Position numbers and translations under genes: made by a program. The notes under the pieces are model-generated. The model saw only the letters and a list, made by a program, of their open reading frames with translations, had not been told where the DNA came from and did not search any database. Below are positions 45,278 to 56,415 of a DNA stretch of 64,000 nucleotides, piece by piece (position 1 is the first letter of the stretch; every line of letters starts with the position of its first letter). The stretch comes from Synanceia verrucosa (taxonomy: Eukaryota; Chordata; Actinopteri; Perciformes; Synanceiidae): NCBI GenBank assembly GCA_029721515.1, contig CM056569.1:16275007-16339006 (forward strand), read 5' to 3'.

Positions 45278-45392
45278 AAGGTCACTTATGCAAAATTCAC
45301 TTTATAAAGGTGTTCTAACAGTAGTATGTGTCCCCATAGCCTATGAATGAGGCCCCAAGAGTGAAAAAAAGACCTTTAAAGACAGATTATAT
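45278..45392 (+). repeat. Fish-type interspersed repeat fragment
   Basis: GGTCACTTATGCAAAATTCA, TGTGTCCCCATAGCCTATGA and GAGGCCCCAAGAGTGAAAAA are phrases I recall from abundant fish repeats. There is one copy here, 150 bp downstream of the SH3TC1 stop. Confidence 0.45.
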
Positions 45393-45541
45393 ACTTTAGT
45401 CTTAATGTTTAATGCTTAATAATTCACATGAAACATTATTTTTCTGTACCAAAAAGGAAGCTCATTCATCCAGCCATCAGTTTAAGTTGAACATTTAGTG
45501 TTTCTTGTGAAACAAAGACTTGACTCCCTGCAGTGTCCTTC

Positions 45542-48500
45542 CTACTGTCCCGTGGTCTTGTACTGTGGGACGCTGTTATACTGCTGCTCTGGTGAGATAT
45601 TAATCCTCCTCACATTCAGTTCTGCAGCGAACGCTCTAGCTTTCTGGTAAAAGAAGAGAGAGAGCTCCCGGTCTACTAGGAAGTTGTGGTAGATGGTGGC
45701 GAGGCGGGTGCACAGCTGCAGCTGAGACCTCTTGTTGCCCAAATCCATGGCTGCAGCTAGAGCCAGGTGGTAGTAGCCCGCAGCGTCAAAAGGGTCCTGC
45801 AGAGACAGCAACAATAAATAGCATTTAGTCACATTAGTGGTGATAGTAATTCAACTTCACAGGTGAATGGATATTGATCCTGCTAATTCTGCTAACACTG
45901 CAATGCGGTGTGAGATTTTGAGTTTTGCTGCTTTCATGCACACATAGGAGGTGATACACAGCTCTGGACTTGATTAATATACATATTTTTTATGTTTTAA
46001 TTATTTACTGAACAGGAGTGATGAAATAATGTGTATAAACATACACATATCTGTAAATATGTCATAAGTCTCTGAAAAGTGAAATAAATGAGTAAGTGAT
46101 GTACTACTTATACATGCAGCGACTCCTCTGGTTGTATAGACGTCTATGATTCTCTCATGATTTATTCCCTCAGTAAACATTGTAAACATTAAGTTCATGG
46201 TCTAGTTTCTAGTTACTTCTTCAACACAGCATGATGCTCTTATCCAAGTCAAAGTAACAAATGAGAAAGGTGACATGTTGGCAAGGTTTCCAGTTGAACT
46301 ACAGAAAACGTATCTGATCTATTTACCTTCAGGTCATAGAATATGATGTCCCCCAGCGTCTGGTACACCCTCACATAGTACAGTGTTTCCTCATCAAAGA
46401 GCAGAGGTGTTGGACAGAGGGTCAGGGCTTTCAGGTAATAGTGCTCAGCCAGTTCAAACTGGTCCAGACAGTGGTACAGGCAGGCCAGGCGATGGTAAGC
46501 TACACGCTCATTCAGACACTCACCTGTGTGCACAACCAAACACAAAGCTCTGCGGCACATGGTTTCAAACTGTCAGGATACCTGAGAGCTCAGTTATCAG
46601 CTGTATAGACTGCTCGCATCTGAATGGTTGTTCGGTGGAGTCTGTAAAATGCCATAAGGAGCACTAGATGACACAGAGGAGCATGGTTTCCTCACAGAGT
46701 ATCTGTCTCATACAGGATATAGGGATCGTTTTGTTAAAATAAGTTTTTACAATATTTGTAAGTTACCAACTGCAGCTTTAAAAAAAACCCTAAAAGATCT
46801 TTCTACAGATACAAACATGTAGTGCTCAGTTCTACAATAAACATGCAATCTAACATCATCATTTACTGTATTTCATGGGGTAACTTAGAAAGCACATCAC
46901 AGTTACTAATCAAAAATCATGTTGTTACTTTACGTCCTTCACAACAAGACGACAGCAAAACGAATCAAATGTCTCTTTTCCTGTTTGATCAGCTTTGATC
47001 ATGATTTTGACTTTAGAGCTGAAGCTTATGAACAAAGATGGAGGAGCTGGTTAAGACGTCTTTAGAGGGTGGAAATATGAACATTACTGAAGATTTGTTG
47101 ATCTAAAGGAACCAGAATGTGAAGCATTTTACTGTGAAGGACTGTTTAGATTGATGTTCACTGCTTCCTGTCAGCTTTGTGATGATAAAGATCAGAAAAG
47201 AGAGATCTGCTGTCTGTCCTCTTTTTATTACAATAAGGAGCTTTACTTTGAAATGATCTGCTGTCTGTCCTCTTTTTATTACAATAAGGAGCTTTACTTT
47301 GAAATGATCTGCTGTCTGTCCTCCTTTTATTACAATAAGGAGCTTTACTTTGAAATGATCTGCTGTCTGTCCTCCTTTTATTACAATAAGGAGCTTTACT
47401 TTGAAATTATCTGGAGTCTGTCCTCCTTTTATTACGATAAGGAGCTTTACTTTGAAATTATCTGCTATCTGTCCTCCTTTTATTACAATAAGGAGCTTTA
47501 CTTTGAAATTATTTGGCAGTTGAGTTAGTGTGCATCTCAGGTGATTTTAGAGAGTAATCTAAAATCATGTAACTAGTCATGTAACTAATTACTTTCAGCA
47601 GAGAGTAATTTAGCAAAGTAAAGCATTACTTAATTAACCAGTAATGTGTAATCCATTACTATTTTGGAGTAAGTACCTCAGCACTGATTACATCACAGGT
47701 GGAGACTGTAAATGGACCATGTCTTAGTTTTAATAAAGGGCAAATCCTGCAGTCCTAAACTAACACAGGGAAGTGTAAACTTCCTGGTTCTGGAGGGTTT
47801 CCTGACCTAGAGTGATGCTGATGTCCAGTGCAGTCTGAGCGAACTCCACAGCTTCCTCATAGAGCTTGAGACTGAGCATCAGTTCAGTCAGCTTGTTACA
47901 CAGCCTGAGCCTGGAGCGCACACTGCTGCTCTTCACCGCGATGGGCAGAGCACGGTCCTACAGGAAGGAACACACAGACATGTTAGAATAGACAGCATGT
48001 CACAACAGGAAAACACCAGTCTTCTTAAATTAAACCATCGTTCCTAATGAAATAGATACTGTTATGATACAACAAGGCCTAAGGCTGCTTAATGGCTACA
48101 GACCTAAACCTAAATCAGAACTGAGATTAATATACAATATATAAAATAGTAAAAACATAATAATAGATTAATGATAAATGACACAAACGTTACTCTTTTC
48201 TATTCTAAAAAAATCTCAAACCTACATCAGATCTAAGATTAATGGAAAATAGAAAAAACACTAAATAGAAAATAGAAACATATAATAAAATATAATACTA
48301 GAATAACAATACATAATACAAATAATGAAAAATGTTTCTATTTTCTATTTTAAAATAATTTAAACCTACATCAGAACTGATATTAATATAAAATAGAAAA
48401 AACATTAAATAGAAAATATAAACATATAATAAAATATAATACTAGAATAACAATGAATAATATAAATAATGAAAAATGTTTCTATTTTCTATTTTAAAAT

Positions 48501-51500
48501 AGTCTAAACCTACATCAGAACTGAGATTAACAATAAAAGAAAAAAATAGAAAAAATAAAAATAAAAATATAATTAATATAATAATAGATTAATAATAAAT
48601 AATACAAATAATAAAACAATTTTACTCTTTTCTCTTCTAAAATAGTCTAAACCTTCATCAGAGCTGAGATTTATAGAAAATAGAGAAAATAAATAAATAG
48701 AAAATAGAAAAAAATCTAACAGTCTTGACGCAGTTTTTTAAATGAACCATACCCTGTAGAAGGTGATAGCCTTGTCTCGGTCCCGGCTGCTGTTGAAGAA
48801 AATGTCTCCTGCATCTTCCAGAAGCTTCAGGATGAACCTGGTGTTTCCTGTACTCAGAGCGACATCCTGAGCAACCTGCCAAAGACATCAAGACGGGGGT
48901 AACTTTAAATAAAAAAGTCGCCGCTGCCTTGGAAGACGTCTGCGCTCTCTGAGTGCTTTTCTAACTCTAATTAGGTTAACTTTATTGAACCAACTATGTC
49001 AACTGAGAACCAACTCTCATTTACAAGAGGAAATGACAGAGGGCAAGTCCATATAAAACATTAGAACATACAGTAAATAGTAAATAGTAGTACAACAAAA
49101 CAACATGAAAGTACTGCATTATGGCTTGCACTGTAATATATTGTTCATCATAATATTCATCATAATATCCATCAGTATAACAACGAAGTCATGTCAACAA
49201 TGGATTTTTTTAAACACAATTCACTAATTATTTTTATATTAATGAACTTTATTTTCCACTGCAACAATCTAGAGAAATAAAACTATGGAAGCACAAAAAG
49301 TATGTATGGACTGTATATGCAGTTGTCAGACCTGAACATAAAGGTCCACCAGCTCAGTCTGGTCCACCAGGTGGTAGATCTTCCCTGCCTGCAGCCAGCC
49401 GTACGCCTCCTTCTCCCTGCAGCCCAGGTCAATGAAGATACCCAAACTGCTCTTGGTGTAGTCCAGAGCTGCCCTGTATGCCCTGAAAACATTCAGAGAG
49501 ACTTAAGACTACTGATGTTGCTGCACTCAACTCATAATTAAAGCTCTCAAACCAACAGCTGAGGTATATCGTGCTCTAATACTAAAACACATGTATGAAG
49601 CTGTTATTTTACAGGGGTAAATACGAACATAGGTAAATGTTTCTTCTGGCATTGATTCCAGCTGATCATCCTCACTGACGCATCATGGATATAATGTATT
49701 CCCTTACCCTAAATTTAACTCTTTGAGTGCCATTGATGTATTTATACGTCATTCAAAATCCGACGCTTGAGTGCCATAGATGTATATATACGTCAGTGTG
49801 GTTTTTCATCAGCGGGTCACCATTCGCAGGCTCATACATCCTATGAGTAATAGTAGGGCTTCTGGGATTTGTAGTCTGGCCATAAAGAGACAGTATACAC
49901 CATGGAGATCAAAGCAGGAAGTGGAGACGATTGAGACTAAAGAGCAAAACAAAGAATCTGGACAAAAAGTGGTGATTTTGGTGAAAGTGTCCTCTGCTCT
50001 ACCTCTGATAAAACAAGAATGGAACAAGGTAAAAACAAACATTTTTTCATGATGAAATAGAGAGTCTCTTCTTTCATTTGAGCTATTCAGTGTTTTCAGA
50101 GACATAGTACAAAATATTCTGTGGGTCTTAAAAAATGACTGAAAATGGCCAAAAACACTGGCACAAGCCACTTTCAGTTTTAAAAAATGACTGGCACTCA
50201 ATGAGTTAACCATCCCAACTACATGTGTCACCCCAACTATTACCCTCAACCCAACCTAAAGCAAATCCTAAGCTGAACTTTAAAATAAAGTTGCAACCCT
50301 CCAACAGACCTTTGAAGAATTGAGGACAGGTCAAAATGTCCTCACTTTCCCAAAATGTCCTCACTCTGTGGTTAAAACTTGTGGTCCTCATTAGTACAAG
50401 TGCAAATACACACACACACACACACACACCTTTCTGTGCCCAGAGTGAGGTAGAGCTGGCTGATGGCTTCCAGTGCATCTCCCTCCTGTTCTCTGTCTCC
50501 GGTGTGTCCCAGCAGCTGGACCTGGTGCTGGCTGTAGATGATACACTGGGCCTGGTCGGGACTCTCACATCCATACAGATGGCACAGACGCTTGGTTACA
50601 ATGAGCTGACCTGGCAATGCGTGACAGCCCAGTTCGGTTTATTGAGAAGTGCATAAATATTAAAATGGCATGTAATGCAAAACAGAGCAAGTGTGTGACT
50701 TACAAACTTACAGTGTAACAGGCTGGCACTGATAGCCAGCAGCAGAGCCCATTCATAGCATCCTTTCCCAAAGTCCAGCTGCTGCTGCTTGACGTAGTGC
50801 TGTCCCAGCTCCAGCAGCACAGTGATGAAGTTTGCCTCGTGACCTTCTTCATCCAGCTCAGAGAAGAGTTGCACAGCCTCAATGAGGTGTTTTTGCGCTA
50901 GCCCTTTAGCTCCAGCCTTCAGACATAAGAGTCCTACATGGGGAGGAAGCAGCACAGAGTCATCCCACTGAACGAGAGAATGACGTGTTAAGAATCAACA
51001 ACTGTCTTACCGAGGTTAGCCTGAGCCACAGCCCAGTTTGGCATGTCCTCATACTCCTGGCAGATGTCCACAGCTGCCTGGTAGCTCTCTGCTGCCCTCC
51101 GGAGGTCACCCATGCATCGAAGAGCCACACCACGCATGTTGAGGACCACACCTTTAAACGAAACACATTTACCTCAGCTGTTGCAAAATAGACTGATTTG
51201 AAATCAGTTCCATCCCCTCAACAGACACAGATTGTTTTTCAATCAATCATATACACTGATCAGAAATAACATTATGACCACTGCCAGGTGAAGTGAATAA
51301 CACTGATCATCTCCTCATCATGGTTCCTGGGATATAAAAGGCATCAAATGAACATTTAATTCTCAGAGTTGATGTTAGAAGGCTGGTCCTGGTGGTCTGA
51401 CCCAACAGAGCAGAGAGGTTAAAGCTTGTTCTGACAGAAAGAAGTCAGATACCACAGCTCACCTTCACGTTTAACACAGTATTAGACTTGATTGGTATAT

Positions 51501-54500
51501 TTACATATTTAAAAGAAAAGAGCACTTCAGGTCAAAAATAACATACTACTGTAGTCTGCCTTCGTAAAGAGTAACACAGTCATGTCATAATACTCTGGCT
51601 AAACACTGGAGCAGGATGGAGCTCTCCAAACTAACGGTCAGGTCACAGCTTGACAACGTTTGAGGTATTCACTTCCAAATTAGCAGCAGAAGTTCTTCAC
51701 CTGGTGGTTGACCTGTGCACTCTTACCCCTAATTTACACCAGATGTGGACAGACGTAACCCAATACGCGTCCATTCAAATCAATGTTTCAAGTTCCACTG
51801 AATGCGGAATGCCGCCGATGTGCCTACGCCTGCCGAAACAGACAGACAGAGCTGTTATTTTTGTTGTGTGCCGACGTCCGGCAGCAGGAATCTCATGATT
51901 CCAGCTGTCAAGCGGACCCGCAGCAGGCGGATCTGGTGTGTATTGACAGACGATGGCCGACGATGGCCGACGAACGTCGGCGTCGATCCGCATCCAATGG
52001 AAATTAGGAGTTAGGGTATTCCCACCACAGAAAACCTTCCCAGGACCCCAGGGATCTTTTCAGGAACTTCACCTGAGGAGCCAGGACCTAAATTTGGTTT
52101 TCCTGGCTCAATTCATGGAGCATAAACTCCAGGTCTGTACTGGACACTCAGTTCATAGAAAGCACTAGCTACTACTCGTATCAATCTTAGGACAAGCTTG
52201 GTTTACTAGTTAGAGCCTTTGGCTCGTCATCAGTTCCTGGACATACTGCTTGCACCAGGTCTTCTTTTTAACACAATTTTAGAAAGCCACCAACCTTCCT
52301 GAGGGGTTGTGCAGTATTCTGGCATGGAAGCCAGGACAGCGTCCAGGATATCCAAAGCCACATCTGGTTGGTTGTTGTTGACGTGAAGCCAGGCCAGCCA
52401 GATGAGGGCGCTGTTTCTTTCTGGGACAGAGACGGGGAGTCGCTGTGAGGGTGGACTGTTGTTGATGTGAGAATGCATCAGGCGGATAGCGTGTCCGACC
52501 ATCCTGTGTTTGCAGAAGAGTTGGCAGAGACAAACAGTGAGCTGGTGGCTCAAAACATGATCACTTCCTCCTCCTTGGACTCTGTTGGAAGAGAGGGCTT
52601 GGTGTAAACATGGAGCCACTTGAGGTGGCAAGGAAGCTTCCTGTTCTGTGATCCCATCCAGTCTGTTGATATTGTCCAAAACTAGAAGCAAGCTACTGAG
52701 GCAGTCCGTCAGTGTAGCAGAAGGCTGCAGAGAAGCGGTCCTGGCTGAGCTTATACTGAGGTGGGGAAGTCGGAGTTTGCTGTAGAGCCTTCCCAGGGTG
52801 AGGTATTCATGACTGGGAGAGATGCCCCATTTTCCTTGAGCTCCAGCACAAAGAACAAGTAGTCTCTCCAGATAAGGAACAACTTGCTTCCCCTCAGCAC
52901 GAGTCCAGTGGTGCTTCGCCAATAGACGACAAGCCCCAGCCTCAGCCATTTTGTTGCGAGAGAGAACAGCCTTCTTGAGGATGTATTTGAGAGCAGAGTT
53001 ATCCACTAAACATTCCAGGCAGTCTGGGATTCCCAATAGCAAAGCAACAAGTCGCTCTGTCAGAGCAAAGAAGCTTTCAGTGTTTTTTTGCAACATATAT
53101 ATGGCGACCAGGTTGGAGTAGATGCTGGCCAACAGCCTGAGGTCTGTGAAGCCTTCTCGTGGCACACTGAGGGCTTCCTCAAAGTAGACCCGGGCCTGGC
53201 TGAACTTTGACCTCCCAGCACAGAGCTTACCCAACAGGAAGCACAAGCGAGTCTGTGACCAAAAGAATCGCTTCTTCCTGGCTGTTTCCCTGGCAACACC
53301 CAAGAAGGCAATTAGCTCGTCCTCGTCTGAGTGACCAGTGAAGGTGGAGGAGGCGAGGAGTTCAGAGCTCAGTCCATACAGGTCGCCAAACTCTATTTTG
53401 TAGTTTTGTCCATCCAAAAAAGAGAAGAGGGGGATGAAGTTCTCACTGTTGTTGTTTTCTTCTACAACTGGGTGAACAGTGAAACAGGGAGGACTTGGTT
53501 TTTCTGCTTCTGTAGCAGGGACCGAGTCCTTCAGAGTGCCGTTCACCTTCATTGCAAAATCTGGTGATGAGTCTTTCCCTTGATCGAGAATCCTCTGAAT
53601 ATTCGTCTTCAGATCAGTCAGCTGAGGGTCAGCTTTGCTTGAAGACATGACTGTAAAAGATTGTGATGACAAATGTTGAAACAGACTTTACACAAAATAA
53701 AAGAAACACGATTGCGTGACAAACGCTGCCTTTAAATGGAAGTTGTGAGCTTGTAGTAAAGACGTGTGAAGTTGTTGCAAAGCAACATGGATGCTACTGT
53801 TGGCGTCTAGATGCCACACAGGTTAAGAATTCAGCAAGCAGGTAAAGTAACGCAGGAAATGAAAAGGCACACTGACAGAAAAAACATGAGACCATTGGGA
53901 ACGTCAATGTTTCCTTCAGAAATAAAATTGCAAAGAAAAACTCGTCACCCACTGCAGCACAAATTATGTCTTACAAGGTTGTGACTACCACAACAGGTCT
54001 TGCTGAACACTCACAAACCCCATTTGAAGGCAGGAACTGAACTTTAGGTGGTAATACATACCTGGTGTGTTTTTCTCACATTCTTGGTCACTGATTATAT
54101 CTGAGGTTGAAAAACAAAAAGTACAAGAAAGTGAATGAGAAAACACATTAAAATATTGAGAACTAGTAATTAAAAATTAAAATCTGAAAATCTTGAAGGA
54201 GGTATAGGAAGTAGGTTGTGGTTCATAGATTTTGTACCTAAACCAAACCAAACAACAGAAAATAGCAATAGAAATTATTTTTGGCTCTAGGAATGTCTTT
54301 TTTCTGATACACCTGTAATGTTAACTACTACACTGGTTGCAATGACATTTAATACAGATATTCACGATGCAATAAAATGATGAAACGTGATCTTTGGTGA
54401 TCCTTTGACAAAAAGGTCAAAGTTTGTCATATCCTGTTAAACTATCTATTAACTATAGACACTTGTAATTGAGAAGATAAGATAAGATACAACTTTTTCA

Positions 54501-56379
54501 TCCCACAACAGTTTCCATACACAGTAGGAAAATATTTAAAAACTATATACAGTGCAGAATAAACAACAAACAATAAATAAGAATAGTTAATTTAAAAGTT
54601 GGAAAAGACAGAGAGCAACTATCGTAGACTGCTGGAAATAAGAGAATTGTAATTTCTAACTGTTTTTCAGATCAAATTACATTTTGTCATTAATATTTAT
54701 TGTTTGTACACATGACACAAATCTGTCTAAATCTCACCCAGTTTGTAGTTATGACCGCTATCATTTTGAGATTTCTTCTTCAATAAGGTAGTTGTGTCCT
54801 CTATGATTTTGTCCTCCTGCACACAGAAAAATGTCCTTTCCTCTCCATCCAAAAAGATATCTGGTGAGCTGAAAGGGTGACGAGAATATAAATAGAATAA
54901 CATAGAGCACTGTCAAATCATAACTAACAGTAATATTGGTGATACACTCACTTGTAAATATCAGTGGATGGTTTCACCAGGCTTGTTTTTACCAGACCCA
55001 CTTCCCCTGTGGTCTCCTTCCTCCCTGTGAACCAATCAAAACAAGACACCAGAAGTCCCACGATGATGATGCGATCGCCGGGGGCAACCGTCAGCTCATC
55101 TGGGCCTTCTGAATCATACTCCACTGAGGCGACACAGGTTCCTCTGGCTGAACACAGATGAGAAGTTTCACAAGACTTCACTACATTTTGATCATAAAAT
55201 ATCACTGGGGTTGAGATAAAAAAAAGCCTCATACTTTCATTTTTACTTTTTAATTTCATCTTTCTTAATAGAGCACTGTCATTTGAACTTTATCTGTCAT
55301 TTCACTGTCATTATAATCATAATTAGGGCAGCCGATCCCAAAAATGACCACAAGCAGCATATTACGAGGTAGTAGTATGTAATATATTAAAAATACATTC
55401 AAATTCAAATTCTAAAAACATAATTTGTCCCTGGGAGACAATTAAAGGCACACAGAGCAGCAGTAAATTGAAGTGCACATGAATATATAAAATTCAAAGA
55501 CAAGGAAAAAAAACAAAACAAAGCACAATACAATACTATCAAAAACATTTAAATACAATAAAAATGATTTAAAAAAATATTTAAATACAATTTATACATT
55601 TTTTTTCTAATTTGTATGTTTCTGAAATTATTTCTGTGTGAAACTAACCTCAGTAGATTTCAGTGCACTTACCAAACTGCAGAGGGAAGTCACAGGCAGG
55701 TTTCCCATCACCAACTAAAATGCTCTCTGCACAGGATTTGAGGAACCATCTGCAGACAGATGGAACCAGATGAGCACCTCTATCTCCTGGTCATAGATCA
55801 GTCCTGACAGCCCTGTGTGTGGATGTGACTTACTGGTGAAAAGGGACGACCGGCTCTAGAGCAGGTCTGGGTGCAGTGCCCCGGGCTCCATCAGCCAGGC
55901 AGAGGACGGTCCACCCAGAGCCCAGGAAGGGAGGCTCAAACTGGGCTATGTCCCCCTGCTCCAGGTACAAGTCCCCTCCAGAGGTGGAGCTGTCAAACAT
56001 CTGGTTGGTACTACAACTAGCAAACAGTGAGCCTGAGGACATAGAAAGTAAGATGGGAAACATCATGATCATGTATTTTATTTTTTGGGGTATTTGTGGT
56101 AGACAGGGAGGACCAGCAGGAGGTAGAGATGGACCTGATAAGATTTGGATGCTCTGGACACACTGTTTAATAAATATCCTCCAGCATCATGTCTTTCACT
56201 TTAACTGTTCTTCACTGAGTTCACTACTCTTCACCATTTTGAACAGGAGTAAGGAATTTAAACTGAATTCACCTTTTTAGACCCAAATTTGATCCAGGAC
56301 ACTGGAATTCACTGAGAAGTCAGAAATGAATCCACAATAGGACAGTAAATAACTGCAATTTAACCACTATTTCAACAAC

Positions 56380-56415
<36 letters not shown>

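Noticed and set aside
47151..47528. 125-codon frame with a repeated 17-residue unit, as a possible repeat protein or CRISPR-like array
   Set aside because: Units are contiguous tandem copies without spacers, the period is a multiple of three, and it lies inside an SH3TC1 intron; a minisatellite explains it.
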